Shown here: piece by piece, positions 1 through 8,882 of the stretch
How the letters are laid out: each line of letters begins with the position of its first letter
Numbering within the stretch: the first letter of the stretch is position 1
Origin: Myxococcus sp046520405
Lineage (GTDB): Bacteria > Myxococcota > Myxococcia > Myxococcales > Myxococcaceae
Direction of reading: 5' to 3'
DNA: 64,000 bases
Assembly: GCA_046520405.1 (NCBI GenBank)
Contig: JBKGHI010000002.1
Coordinates: forward strand, 79,033-143,032
The notes under the pieces: model-generated
Told to the model about the DNA's origin: nothing
The model's input: only the letters and a program-made list of their open reading frames with translations
The model's database searches: none
Translations under genes and position numbers: made by a program

Positions 1-372
1 GCGAAGAAGGACGCGGGTGGCGCGTTGCACTCTCGGCCCACCCTGGGCACCGAGTATGTGGCCCCCACCGATGACGTGGAGCTCGCGCTGGTCCGCGTGT
101 GGCAGGAGCAGTTGGGGCTGGAGCAGCTTGGCATCCACGACAACTTCTTCGACCTGGGAGGCAATTCACTCCTGTGGCTGAAGATTGTCGGGCGCATGAA
201 GCGGGAGTTGGGGCGGGAGGTTCCCCTCACCAGTGTCTTCGAGGCCCCCACCGTGGCCACCCTGGCGAAGAAGCTGGGACAGGGCCCGGCCCCCGCGGAG
301 AGCACCGCCGCCTTCGATTCCAGCCAGAGCCGTGGGGCTCAGCGCAGAGAGCGACGCAACCGCCGCGAGTAG
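1..372 (+). CDS. C-terminal carrier-protein end of a PKS/NRPS megasynthase (5' truncated by window edge)
   Basis: The frame is open from base 1 and ends at TAG 370-372, so this is the 3' end of a larger gene. It encodes one complete acyl/peptidyl carrier protein domain with the DNFFDLGGNSLL phosphopantetheine site (serine near base 168). It carries the growing chain as a thioester for the next synthase in the cytoplasm. After the carrier domain comes a short tail very rich in Arg (SRGAQRRERRNRRE). Similar basic tails end two other synthases in this window, so it is probably a docking tail for the PKS that starts 48 bp downstream, whose N-terminus is acidic. Domain identity is firm; what precedes it lies outside the window. 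Confidence 0.9.
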   Translation, partial: AKKDAGGALHSRPTLGTEYVAPTDDVELALVRVWQEQLGLEQLGIHDNFFDLGGNSLLWLKIVGRMKRELGREVPLTSVFEAPTVATLAKKLGQGPAPAESTAAFDSSQSRGAQRRERRNRRE

Positions 373-420
373 GGCGCCTGCCTGCGTCCTTTCGACACAA
401 GAGAACCTGGAGACAACACC

Positions 421-3400
421 TTGGACAACACGCTCCCGCAGGAGTTCGACGACGCCGACGTCGCCATCATCGGCATGGCAGGGCGCTTCCCCGGTGCTCA
501 AGACGTGGCCACGCTGTGGGCCAATCTCCGTGAAGGCGTGGAGTCCATCCGCTTCTTCACCAAGGAGGAGGCTCGCGCCGCCGGTGTGCCGGAGGAGCGG
601 TTGGAGGACCCCTCCTTCGTGAGGGCCGCCGCCATCCTGCCGGAGCCCGAGTTCTTCGACGCGGCCTTCTTCGAGATGCCACCGCGCGAAGCGGAAATCA
701 CGGACCCCCAGCACCGCGTCTTCCTGGAGTCCTGCTGGGAGGCGCTGGAGCACGCGGGTTACTCACCGCGTGACTACGCTGGTGCCATCTCCGTCTTTGG
801 TGGCGCCACGCTCAACACGTACCTGCTGATGAACCTGGCGCGGAACCCCCGCGTGCTGGAGTCCTTCGAGCCGGTCCAGGTGAACATCGGCAACGGGGGC
901 GACTTCCTGGCCACCCGCGTCTCGTACAAGCTCAACCTGCGTGGTGCCAGCCACACCGTGCAGAGCGCGTGCTCCACGTCCCTGGTGGCGGTGCACCAGG
1001 CCTGCCAGAGCCTGCTCAATGGCGAGTGCGACATGGCGCTCGCGGGCGGTGCGTCCGTCAACGTGGGCTTCTTCAACGGCTACCGGTACGCGGAGGGCGG
1101 CATGGCCTCGCCGGACGGGCACTGCCGGCCCTTCGATGCGAAGGCGCAGGGCACGCTCTTCGGCAGCGGCGCGGGCGTGGTGCTGCTGAAGAAGCTGCGC
1201 GCCGCGGTGCGGGACGGCGACACCATTCATGCCGTCATCAAGGGCTCGGCCACCAACAATGACGGCGGGCTGAAGGCGGGCTTCACCGCGCCCAGCGCGG
1301 AGGGGCAGGCGCAGGTGGTGGCGGAGGCGCTCGCGGCTTCTGCTTTGGATGCGGACGACATCAGCTACGTGGAGGCCCATGGCACCGCCACGCCGCTGGG
1401 CGACCCCATCGAGGTGCAGGCCCTCACCAAGGCATTCCGTGCCACCACCCAGCGGCGGCGCTTCTGCGCGTTGGGCTCGGTGAAGGGCAACCTGGGCCAC
1501 CTGGACGCCGCCGCGGGCATCACCGGCCTGATGAAGACGGTGATGGCGCTGAAGCACGGCGAGCTGCCGCCCAGCCTTCACTACGAGCGTCCCAACCCGG
1601 CCATCGACTTCGACAGCAGCCCGTTCTACGTCAACGCCACGCTCAAGCCTTGGCCCGCCGGGGATGCGCCCCGGCGCGCGGGCGTGAGTTCCTTCGGGGT
1701 CGGTGGCACCAATGCGCATGTGGTGTTGGAGGAGGCCCCTCGGTTGCCCGCGAGCGCGCCCTCGCGGCGTCCCTGGTCTCTGCTGCCCGTGTCGGCTCGT
1801 ACGCCCTCGGCGTTGGAGTCGGTAACGACGCGGCTGGTGGAGACGCTCAAGGACTCGCGGAACGTGAATCTCGCGGACGTGGCGTGGACACTCCAGGCCG
1901 GGCGTCAGCGTTTCCTGCACCGTCGCTTCGTATTGGCGAGGAGCGCGGAGGATGCGGTCGACGCGCTGTCGGAGCCCCAGGGCCCTCGCGTCTTCACCGA
2001 GGCGCAGGACGCGGTGGAGCGGTCCGTGGCTTTCCTCTTCCCGGGGCAGGGCTCACAGCACGCGGACATGGGCCGGGCGCTGTACGAGGCGGAGCCCGTC
2101 TTCCGCGCCGAGGTGGACCGGTGTGCGGAGTTGCTGAAGCCGCACCTGGACGGACTGGACCTGCGTACGGCGCTGTACCCCCGGCCCGAGGCCGCCGAAG
2201 CCAGCGGGACGAAGCTAGCGCAGACGGCGCTTACGCAGCCCGCGCTCTTCACGGTGGAGTACGCCACCGCGCGCCTGTGGATGTCCTGGGGCGTGGTGCC
2301 TCAGGCGATGCTGGGGCACAGCATCGGCGAGTACGTGGCCGCGTGCCTCGCGGGCGTCTTCTCGCTGGAACATGCGCTGCGGCTCGTGGCCGCGCGAGGG
2401 CGCCTCATGCAGGGCCTTCCGTCCGGCGCGATGCTGGCGGTGCCGCTGTCCGAAGACGAGGTGCAGCCCTATCTGCGCGCCGGCGGAACCGAGCTGAGCC
2501 TGGCGGCCCTCAACGGGCCCATGCAGTGCGTGTTGTCCGGGACGCACGCCGCCATCGATGCGGCGCGGAAGCAGCTCCACGAGGCGGGAATCCAGTGCCA
2601 GCCGCTGGTGACGTCGCATGCCTTCCACTCGTCGATGATGGACGCCATCCTGGAGGCCTTCTCCGCGCAGGTGGCCACGGTGCCTCTAGCCGCGCCCACA
2701 CTCCCGTTTGTGTCCAACGTCAGCGGGACCTGGATTACTGCGGAGCAGGCGACGAGCCCTCGTTACTGGGCCGACCACCTGCGCGGGACGGTGCGCTTCG
2801 CGGACGGCCTGCACGCGCTCTTCTCCGAGGGCAAGCGCGTGCTCCTGGAGGTGGGCCCGGGGCAGGTGCTCGGAAAGCTGGCGAAGCGCCACCCGGCCTT
2901 CACGGCCTCGCACACGGTGCTGGCGTCCATGCCACCGCCGAAGGACGATGGGGCCTCCGCTGGGGCGGCACCTCTCGCCTATGAGACGCTCGGCCGGCTC
3001 TGGCAAGCAGGGGTGCGCGTGGACTGGAAGGGCTTCCATGGTGCGGACCTGCGCTACCGGGTGCCGCTCCCCACGTATCCCTTCGAGCGTCAGCGCTTCT
3101 GGATTGAACCCGCTGTCGCCGAATCCGCACCCCGCGCCACGCTCGCGGTTCCACCGGTGGACACTGCGCCCGAGGCCGCAGCGCAGGTGGCGTCGGTAGG
3201 GGAGGCCGCCAGCGCGCGGCCGACTCAGCCGCGTCCGCAGCTGCGCAGTGCCTATGTCGTGCCGGGCACGCCCCTCCAGCGCTCGTTGGTCGAGCTGTGG
3301 CAGGAGATGCTGGGCGTGGCGCCCATCGGCATCCAGGACAACTTCTTCGAACTGGGCGGTGACTCACTCATTGCAGTGCAGCTCAGTGGCCGCATCAAGA

Positions 3401-3606
3401 AGCAACTGGGCCTGGACCTGCCTGCATCGAGCCTCTACGAAGGTGTCACCGTGGAAGCCCTGGCGGCGTTGCTGAAGCCTGCGGAGACGGAGGCTCAGGA
3501 GCGCCGGGAGGAGGCGCCAGCGGCGGATGCGTCGCTCCTGCGCCGCAAGCAGACCCTGGCGCGGCAGCGCAATCTTCGTCGCTTCGATGACGACGATGAT
3601 GCCTGA
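421..3606 (+). CDS. Modular type I PKS, KS-AT-ACP
   Basis: One minimal polyketide extension module of 1061 aa with no reductive domains, so it should leave a beta-keto group. The ketosynthase (about residues 12-440) has active-site Cys at bases 970-972 (SACSTS), the HGTATPLGD motif and NLGHLDAAAG. The acyltransferase (about residues 535-850) has GQGSQ, GHSIGEYVAACLAG and the HAFH motif typical of malonyl-CoA selection. The carrier domain has DNFFELGGDSL with Ser codon 3364-3366. The N-terminus is acidic (LPQEFDDADV) and the C-terminus is basic then acidic (RRKQTLARQRNLRRFDDDDDA), suggesting docking elements. The TTG start at 421 is preceded by GGAG at 409-412. The upstream gene ends 48 bp earlier on the same strand, so the two are probably one operon. 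Confidence 0.92.
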   Translation: MDNTLPQEFDDADVAIIGMAGRFPGAQDVATLWANLREGVESIRFFTKEEARAAGVPEERLEDPSFVRAAAILPEPEFFDAAFFEMPPREAEITDPQHRVFLESCWEALEHAGYSPRDYAGAISVFGGATLNTYLLMNLARNPRVLESFEPVQVNIGNGGDFLATRVSYKLNLRGASHTVQSACSTSLVAVHQACQSLLNGECDMALAGGASVNVGFFNGYRYAEGGMASPDGHCRPFDAKAQGTLFGSGAGVVLLKKLRAAVRDGDTIHAVIKGSATNNDGGLKAGFTAPSAEGQAQVVAEALAASALDADDISYVEAHGTATPLGDPIEVQALTKAFRATTQRRRFCALGSVKGNLGHLDAAAGITGLMKTVMALKHGELPPSLHYERPNPAIDFDSSPFYVNATLKPWPAGDAPRRAGVSSFGVGGTNAHVVLEEAPRLPASAPSRRPWSLLPVSARTPSALESVTTRLVETLKDSRNVNLADVAWTLQAGRQRFLHRRFVLARSAEDAVDALSEPQGPRVFTEAQDAVERSVAFLFPGQGSQHADMGRALYEAEPVFRAEVDRCAELLKPHLDGLDLRTALYPRPEAAEASGTKLAQTALTQPALFTVEYATARLWMSWGVVPQAMLGHSIGEYVAACLAGVFSLEHALRLVAARGRLMQGLPSGAMLAVPLSEDEVQPYLRAGGTELSLAALNGPMQCVLSGTHAAIDAARKQLHEAGIQCQPLVTSHAFHSSMMDAILEAFSAQVATVPLAAPTLPFVSNVSGTWITAEQATSPRYWADHLRGTVRFADGLHALFSEGKRVLLEVGPGQVLGKLAKRHPAFTASHTVLASMPPPKDDGASAGAAPLAYETLGRLWQAGVRVDWKGFHGADLRYRVPLPTYPFERQRFWIEPAVAESAPRATLAVPPVDTAPEAAAQVASVGEAASARPTQPRPQLRSAYVVPGTPLQRSLVELWQEMLGVAPIGIQDNFFELGGDSLIAVQLSGRIKKQLGLDLPASSLYEGVTVEALAALLKPAETEAQERREEAPAADASLLRRKQTLARQRNLRRFDDDDDA

Positions 3607-3674
3607 CCGTGCCCCCAGGCCCCTGGCTGGCCGCTGACGGCTCCTCGGTCGAGCACGCTGAGGGCACCTTGCCG

Positions 3675-5132
3675 CTAACGCTTCAGCGCGCAGTGGTGCT
3701 CGGGGCGGAAGGGCAGGGCATACAGCTCGCGCCCGGTGCTTTGCTCGGCGGTGAAGAACACGTCCCAACCGGAGCGGATGAAGTCGCGCGGCGCGGAGGA
3801 GGCCGGGCCTGGCGCGACCTCGTCGAGCGCCCGCGTGCCGGAGGCCCTGCCGTCACTCACCCAGGGCTCGGCCCCACGTCCCGGCGTCGTCGCGCTGAAG
3901 AACAGCCAGTCCTGGATGGCCGTCACATTCTTAGGGGAGGACCCCTCCGCTCCGGGCACGATGTCCTTGAAGAGCCGCGTGCCGGAGGCCGTGCCGTCGC
4001 TCACCCACAGCTCGCGTCCATGCGAGCCATCATCCGCTGCGAAGAAGATGCGCCCTCCGCTCACCGCCAGGGAGGTGGGCTCCGAGCCCGCAGCGCCCGG
4101 GCGGAGGTTCTTTACCCTCCGCGTGCCCGCTGACGTGCCGTCGCTGACCCAAAGTTCCTCACCCTCGGGCAGGCCCGAGCCCGCGCTGAAGTACAGCTTG
4201 TCGTGGAGCGCCACCAGGTCATGGGGGTACCTCCCCGGGAGGAAGCGGAGCATGCGCGTGCTGGAGGCCGTGCCCTCCGTGACGTAGAGGCTGGCCTCGC
4301 CGTCGCCGAAGTCCACCAGGAAGAAGAGCTTCCGGCCCACCGACGTCATACGGAAGATGAGCGCCTCGTCGTTGAGCGAAGCATCGGCGACCTTGAACAC
4401 GGGGGTGATGCCCGGCCCGCCGTCACTGCGGACCAGCCAGTTCTCATCCGCCATGGTGATGACGAAGTAGAGAAACCCATCGTGGACGATGAAGCGGCGC
4501 GGGAAGGAGCTGGCCTGGCCGGGAGCGATATCCTCCACCATGAACGTGCCCGCCTCGGTGCCATCGCTCGTCCACAGCTCGTACCCATCCGTGCCATCCG
4601 GAAGCACGGTGGAGAAGTAGAGCCGGTCCTTGTAGTCCACCAGCGTCTGTCCCTCACCGTAGGTGGCGCCGATGGGGAGCACCCGCTTCACCAGGTAGGT
4701 GCCCGCCTCGGTGCCATCGCTTGCCCACAGGGCGCGGCCTCGCACGTCGTCATCCGCGAGAAAGAAGAGCCGATCCCCCACCAGGGTGAGCTCCGTGGGC
4801 CCCGAGCTCTCCAGCCCTCGCGCGATGTCCCTCACCATGACGGTCCCCTCGCCCTCCGTGCCGCTGCTCTTCCAGAGCTCGGTGCCATGGACGCCATCGT
4901 TCGCGGCGAAGAAGAGGACGCCGTCGCCGTGGACAAGGTCGTAGACGTAGACGTTCGTGGAGCCGAGGTCCCTGAGCCTGTTGGGCGTGAAACCACAGGG
5001 CGTCCACTCGCGCTGGTCCAGTGCTGACAACCCGGTGTCATCCCTGGAAGGGCCAGGCTCGTCGTCCACCGTCGGGGCGCAGCCGGCCAGCAGGGCCAGC
5101 AGCATTGGAACGGGACGTAAGGGCTTCATCAT
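3675..5132 (-). CDS. ELWxxDGT-repeat lipoprotein
   Basis: A 485-aa predicted secreted lipoprotein. The N-terminus has a short basic stretch, a hydrophobic core and a lipobox ending LLALLAGC at residue 18, so it should be lipid-anchored at the cell surface. The mature part is built of repeats around E-L-W-x-S-D-G-T-x-x-G-T, each followed by a beta-strand-rich segment such as LFFAADDG. At least seven copies are visible. Such ELWxxDGT repeat proteins are common in myxobacteria and are thought to form beta-propeller-like folds; no enzymatic role is known to me. AGGAG lies just upstream of the two adjacent ATG codons (5132 and 5129). It converges on the PKS that ends at 3606 and is probably not part of the biosynthetic pathway. 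Confidence 0.85.
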   Translation of the reverse strand: MMKPLRPVPMLLALLAGCAPTVDDEPGPSRDDTGLSALDQREWTPCGFTPNRLRDLGSTNVYVYDLVHGDGVLFFAANDGVHGTELWKSSGTEGEGTVMVRDIARGLESSGPTELTLVGDRLFFLADDDVRGRALWASDGTEAGTYLVKRVLPIGATYGEGQTLVDYKDRLYFSTVLPDGTDGYELWTSDGTEAGTFMVEDIAPGQASSFPRRFIVHDGFLYFVITMADENWLVRSDGGPGITPVFKVADASLNDEALIFRMTSVGRKLFFLVDFGDGEASLYVTEGTASSTRMLRFLPGRYPHDLVALHDKLYFSAGSGLPEGEELWVSDGTSAGTRRVKNLRPGAAGSEPTSLAVSGGRIFFAADDGSHGRELWVSDGTASGTRLFKDIVPGAEGSSPKNVTAIQDWLFFSATTPGRGAEPWVSDGRASGTRALDEVAPGPASSAPRDFIRSGWDVFFTAEQSTGRELYALPFRPEHHCALKR

Positions 5133-5249
5133 CGGTGGCTCCTGGACGGCGCGGCATGGGCCGGGTGGAGCGGCAGTCTGGAGACGCAGGGCGCGTTCCT
5201 CACCTGCGCGTCAGTCTCGGTCCCCGCCGCCCGCGAGACAGTCCACGGT

Positions 5250-5483
5250 ATGCTGGCTGTGGCCATGGACCGCAGCGACCTCATGCCCGACGTGCGTGAT
5301 GGGCTCACACGGGTGGAGCGCATCATCCTCCACACGCTGCACCAGCTTCAGCAGGAGCGGGGTGGCCGCTCTGTCCCCACCGTCATGCTCTACGGGTACG
5401 TCGTCGAGCACGTGAACCTGAGCCCCCACGAATTCCAGCGCATCCTCGCTCGCCTCGTTGGCCGTGCACGCCAGGAGGGCTGA
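5250..5483 (+). CDS. small hypothetical protein
   Basis: A 77-aa reading frame with the strong G/C preference at third codon positions seen in the neighbouring real genes, which argues that it is translated. An alternative ATG at 5265 would give 72 aa starting MDRSDLMPDVRDG. It is predicted to be mostly helical, soluble, with no signal peptide, membrane segment or metal-binding motif. Neither start has a clear ribosome binding site. It lies between a leftward lipoprotein gene and the leftward GT87-like gene, so it is transcribed alone. I do not recognise the family. A precursor-peptide role for the LanB-like gene 3.4 kb away cannot be excluded, but nothing in the sequence supports it. Confidence 0.55.
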   Translation: MLAVAMDRSDLMPDVRDGLTRVERIILHTLHQLQQERGGRSVPTVMLYGYVVEHVNLSPHEFQRILARLVGRARQEG

Positions 5484-5512
5484 AGCGCCGTGTGCTGACG
5501 CGTCGCCGCGTC

Positions 5513-6847
5513 TCAGGCCGAGGTCGGGACGCTCGACACGACTTCCGTGGCCTGGGGCTGGGCCAGACGCAGGACGCGTGCACTCGCGGCCCCCCAGACG
5601 ACGAGCGCCGCCAGGGCGCGAAGGGTGGCGACCGTCACCGCGACGGCGGGCGTCATCGGCCCGAGGAGGAAGGGGTGCAGGAGCAACAGGAAGAGGCTGA
5701 GCGCCAGGACTGCCCGCGTCGTACGTGAGGACTCCTGGCCCAGAACCCCGTGCCGGAGCAGCAGGAGCAGTACGGGGAGCAGGAACACCAGGTGGTGCCC
5801 CCACGAGAGCGGGGAGACCTCGAAGGCGGTGGCGATGGCGAGGCAGATCTCCGCGTCGGCCCGCTCGGGCGTATGGGCCACGCGGCTGGAACGCCACAGC
5901 ACCACGGCGGTCCACGCCAGCACGAGGCCACAGAGCAGGCTGGGCACCGTGGAAATCATCCAGGGCGGCACGTCCACCAGGGGCGCGTATTGGCGCGGCG
6001 CGAGGACGCGCGCGGTCATCCCCGCGATGCTCAGGTTCCGTGTCACCTCGATGGGCGGCACACCCGGAGGCAGCCGGACGATGGAGCTGGCCCTGACGAC
6101 GTGGTGAATCCACTCGCCCCAGATGTTGGAAGGCAACACCGCCGCGGAGAGCCCGATGCCCGCGACCAGAGACACGGCCGACGCCACCAGCAAGGACACC
6201 CGCCGGCGGAGGAAGGCTGGCAACAACAGGATGCCCAGGTGCAGCTTGAGGAACACCACCAGGGCCGCGGCGAGGCCTCCCGCCACGGGGGCCCGGTTGT
6301 TCCGGTAGACGTGCCACGTCCCAAGGAGCAGCAACGCCAACAGCAGGTTCACCTGCCCCAAGCCAATGGTTTCGTACAGCGGGACGAAGACGAGCGCGTA
6401 CAGGCCGCACGCCCATGCAACCCGGCGTGAGCTTCCCAGGTCGAGCGTGCGCACGAGGAACAGCGCCATCACCGCGGCCGCCAGAATGCTCAGCCCCACC
6501 ATCAGCCGGGAGGCGGCGAGGGGCTCCAGCCATTGGAGTGGGCCGAACAACAGCAAGGCCGCCGGTGTGTAGATGAACGGAGGAACGGGCTCCAGCAGGC
6601 CCGGCAACCAGCGTTCCCGTGCGAGCTTTGGCGCCTCGAGTCCATACGGTGAGACATCGTCACTCCACACCGTCCGGGCCGCTGCCCAGTACGACGAGAA
6701 GTCGATGTCCAAGGCATCCTTCGGGAAGACGAATGCCCTGATGGCGAAGACAATCCCAATGAACGCGATGAACAGCGTCATCAGCGGCCACGGCGGTAGC
6801 AACGCGGTCGAAGCAGGCTTTCCTGAGGACATCTGGGGGGCCCCCAT
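5513..6847 (-). CDS. GT87/DUF2029-type polytopic membrane glycosyltransferase
   Basis: About 444 aa with roughly ten hydrophobic segments, starting with a helix after PLMTLFIAFIGIVFAIRAF. The early loop contains DIDFSSYWAAARTVWSDDVSPYG, which fits the conserved acidic first periplasmic loop of GT-C fold, GT87 (DUF2029) polyprenyl-phosphate-mannose-dependent transferases. It would transfer a sugar from a lipid-phosphate donor at the membrane; the acceptor is unknown. The open frame continues upstream to 7069, but that part overlaps the upstream GNAT gene in another frame and lacks membrane character. I therefore place the start at ATG 6847, 7 bp after the GNAT stop; ATG 6832 is equally possible. 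It is the last gene of a GST-GNAT-GT87 operon. Confidence 0.7.
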   Translation of the reverse strand: MGAPQMSSGKPASTALLPPWPLMTLFIAFIGIVFAIRAFVFPKDALDIDFSSYWAAARTVWSDDVSPYGLEAPKLARERWLPGLLEPVPPFIYTPAALLLFGPLQWLEPLAASRLMVGLSILAAAVMALFLVRTLDLGSSRRVAWACGLYALVFVPLYETIGLGQVNLLLALLLLGTWHVYRNNRAPVAGGLAAALVVFLKLHLGILLLPAFLRRRVSLLVASAVSLVAGIGLSAAVLPSNIWGEWIHHVVRASSIVRLPPGVPPIEVTRNLSIAGMTARVLAPRQYAPLVDVPPWMISTVPSLLCGLVLAWTAVVLWRSSRVAHTPERADAEICLAIATAFEVSPLSWGHHLVFLLPVLLLLLRHGVLGQESSRTTRAVLALSLFLLLLHPFLLGPMTPAVAVTVATLRALAALVVWGAASARVLRLAQPQATEVVSSVPTSA

Positions 6848-6854
6848 CCAGGTT

Positions 6855-8093
6855 TCAGGACGTCTTGCGGATGCGAACATTCTGCGTGCCGCCGGCCGCC
6901 ATGGCGATGGCCACGCGCGAGTAGGCAGACACATACGGTTGAAGCACGGTGCGTGACCACCGCCCCGGAATCCACAGGTAGCTGTACAGCCCGTGCCGGC
7001 GCGCACCCCTGCGCCGTTTCGTCTCGTAACCGCTGGCGCCCAGCCAGAGCTTCTTCGCGCCGAGATCATAGGCGCGGCGCAGCGGCTCGTAGAAGGCGAG
7101 GTTGAAATACAGCGGCGTCTCGGAGGCGCCGGCTTCGGCGCGGCCGACCCGGTAGAACCACAGCTCCTCGTGCTTTTGCAGCAGCAGGGAGAAGCCGATG
7201 GGGGCGTCGTTCTGGTAGGCGACCACGGCCTCCGCCTCGGGTGAGACGTACTGGTCGAGCGCGGTCCAGAACGAGGAAGGGTGGCGGAGGTGCTCGTTGC
7301 CGTACTTGGAGTAGGTCACCTCGTAGAACCGCTCCAACTGCTCCGCCATCGCGCCCATCTCGGTGAGGCGTTCGAAGTGGACGCCCGCGTCCCGTGCGTG
7401 GGCCATCTCCTTCTTGATGACCCGCCGGACGTCGCTCTTGAACTGCCCCAGGTAGGCGTCGAAGGTGTCCCCGGGAACATCGATGACGTTGTCGTCGTAG
7501 ATGAAGATTTCCTGGAACTCCGCCGCGTTGAGCGTCTCTCTCAGCGTCGTGTCGTCCTGGGACACGCCATAGAAGTAGAGCGGCAGGCGCTCCTCGGTCG
7601 CGAGCTCACGGAGCCCTTGGAGGATGAGCTCCCGGGCCTGCTTCGCGACCTCCGCGGACGGGGCGGCGCAGTGGATGCTGCTCCGCATGCTGAGCGGACT
7701 GGTGACGAACACGCCGCCTTCAAAGCCGGCGCCCGTGCGCCAGGCCACGTTGCGGTAGAGGTCCGCCGCCGCGATGGCCACCCGGCTCCAGGCCGGCCCG
7801 TTGGCGAAGCCTTTTCTCCAACTGGTGAAGAGAAAATGCTCCAGCGAGTAGGGCGTGTAGATGGTCTTGCTACGGGTGATGAAACACGGGCACAGCGCGA
7901 TGGGCGTGCCCTGCTGATAGGCAATGGCATATCGCAGGGACAGCTCCCCCCGGGCCATGGCGGACAGGTCGACCGCGTCCAGCATCCGGAACCAGCGTCG
8001 GCCGAAGAAGACGCTCGACTCCGAGGTGAGGACATCCAGCTCCGCGTCACTCAGGTGGCTGACGGAGTCGTGGAATTTCAGGGTAAGCGTCAT
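6855..8093 (-). CDS. GNAT-fold acyl/aminoacyl transferase, FemAB/BioF2-like
   Basis: A 412-aa soluble protein. The C-terminal half has the pattern of the GNAT_BioF2/FemAB-like fold: AEAVVAYQNDAPIGFSLLLQ, then a beta strand with RVGRAEAG, then LYFNLAFYEPLRRAYDLGAKKLWLGASGYETKRRRG. Proteins of this group (often called peptidogalycan biosynthesis/recognition proteins) use acyl-CoA or aminoacyl-tRNA donors. I cannot tell the donor here. It sits 31 bp after the glutathione S-transferase gene and 7 bp before the GT87-like gene, so the three are probably co-transcribed. Its direct role in the megasynthase pathway is unproven; acylation or aminoacylation of a glycoconjugate is one possibility. Confidence 0.68.
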   Translation of the reverse strand: MTLTLKFHDSVSHLSDAELDVLTSESSVFFGRRWFRMLDAVDLSAMARGELSLRYAIAYQQGTPIALCPCFITRSKTIYTPYSLEHFLFTSWRKGFANGPAWSRVAIAAADLYRNVAWRTGAGFEGGVFVTSPLSMRSSIHCAAPSAEVAKQARELILQGLRELATEERLPLYFYGVSQDDTTLRETLNAAEFQEIFIYDDNVIDVPGDTFDAYLGQFKSDVRRVIKKEMAHARDAGVHFERLTEMGAMAEQLERFYEVTYSKYGNEHLRHPSSFWTALDQYVSPEAEAVVAYQNDAPIGFSLLLQKHEELWFYRVGRAEAGASETPLYFNLAFYEPLRRAYDLGAKKLWLGASGYETKRRRGARRHGLYSYLWIPGRWSRTVLQPYVSAYSRVAIAMAAGGTQNVRIRKTS

Positions 8094-8124
8094 GGCCGGG
8101 GGGCTTCGTATGTCGCGGTGTCGC

Positions 8125-8811
8125 TCAGCCGTTGAGCAGCTGGACGGCGGGGTGCCGCTTGGGGCTGTTGAGGTGCCGCGCCAGGTTGGGGCGCTCCTTC
8201 ATGCGTCCGAAGAACGCGAACAGCCCCGGGTAGGTGCTCTCCAGGAGGTCCTGGAGGCCGTTGTCCATGAGCATCTCCAGGAAGCCGAAGACGCTGGTGT
8301 CCGCCACCGTCACAGAGGTGCCGACGAAGAAGCCGTCGCCGCTGCCGTTGCTCTTCAGCAGCCGCTCGAAGTGCGCGAGCCACTGCGGAAGCTCCTCGCC
8401 CAGGATGATGGGCAGCATCTCGGAGAGCTGGTCCGGCGTGAACGAGGTCAGGCTGCGCGCGCGCGCCGACACTTCTTCAACGCCTTCGATGATCATGTCG
8501 CAGGCGGCCGTCTCTCGCGCATCCTTGCCATAGAGGCCGCGGGTGCGCGCGACGTGACGCAGGATGGCCAGGCTCTGCACCACGCAAAAGCCGTCCGCCT
8601 CCTCCCACAGGGGCACCTTGTCGAAGGCGAGCTTGCCGGCGGCCTTGATGTCCTCGAAGGCGGGCGTCTTCACCTTGGCCTGCACGTCGTACGTGCCCAG
8701 GTCGATGTCTTCGTACTCCGTTCCGGACTCGGCGAGCACCAGGCGGATCTTCTCGGCGATACCTCGACCCGTGAAATAGGAGAGGCGCGGCAATGATGAT
8801 TGAGCGGTCAT
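8125..8811 (-). CDS. glutathione S-transferase family protein
   Basis: A 228-aa cytoplasmic protein with the two-domain GST layout. The thioredoxin-fold N-terminal domain starts LSYFTGRGIAEKIRLVLAE and ends with the glutathione-binding segment VPLWEEADGFCVVQSLAIL (residues about 66-84), where the usual cis-Pro and QS pair are visible. An all-helical C-terminal domain follows, with TSVTVADTSVFGFLEML matching the conserved N-capping/ADxxxF motif. It would conjugate or bind glutathione (or a similar thiol) to electrophiles. It is divergent from the LanB-like gene across a 71-bp AT-richer gap and is the first gene of a three-gene minus-strand operon. No strong ribosome binding site precedes ATG 8811. 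Confidence 0.82.
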   Translation of the reverse strand: MTAQSSLPRLSYFTGRGIAEKIRLVLAESGTEYEDIDLGTYDVQAKVKTPAFEDIKAAGKLAFDKVPLWEEADGFCVVQSLAILRHVARTRGLYGKDARETAACDMIIEGVEEVSARARSLTSFTPDQLSEMLPIILGEELPQWLAHFERLLKSNGSGDGFFVGTSVTVADTSVFGFLEMLMDNGLQDLLESTYPGLFAFFGRMKERPNLARHLNSPKRHPAVQLLNG

Positions 8812-8882
8812 ACAGGGTTCGTCGTTGGAAGGGAGAGGCTCTATACTAGAGTAAACGTATTATTCGGAAGGGGCAGACTTCC
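8812..8882. promoter_or_regulatory. divergent promoter region between GST and LanB-like genes
   Basis: A 71-bp gap between two diverging genes, clearly AT-richer than its surroundings. It contains TATACT (8842-8847) and TATTAT (8858-8863), both acceptable -10 elements on the plus strand, and TATAGA-like sequence on the minus strand. No good TTGACA-type -35 box is found at 16-18 bp. GGAAGGGG at 8867-8874 could serve as the ribosome binding site for the TTG start at 8883. The promoter call rests on position and composition only. Confidence 0.4.

Noticed and set aside
7993..8135. Plus-strand frames opposite the GNAT and GST genes (for example 7281-8135 and 7924-8796)
   Set aside because: They overlap clearly recognisable GST and GNAT genes on the minus strand and lack any domain.
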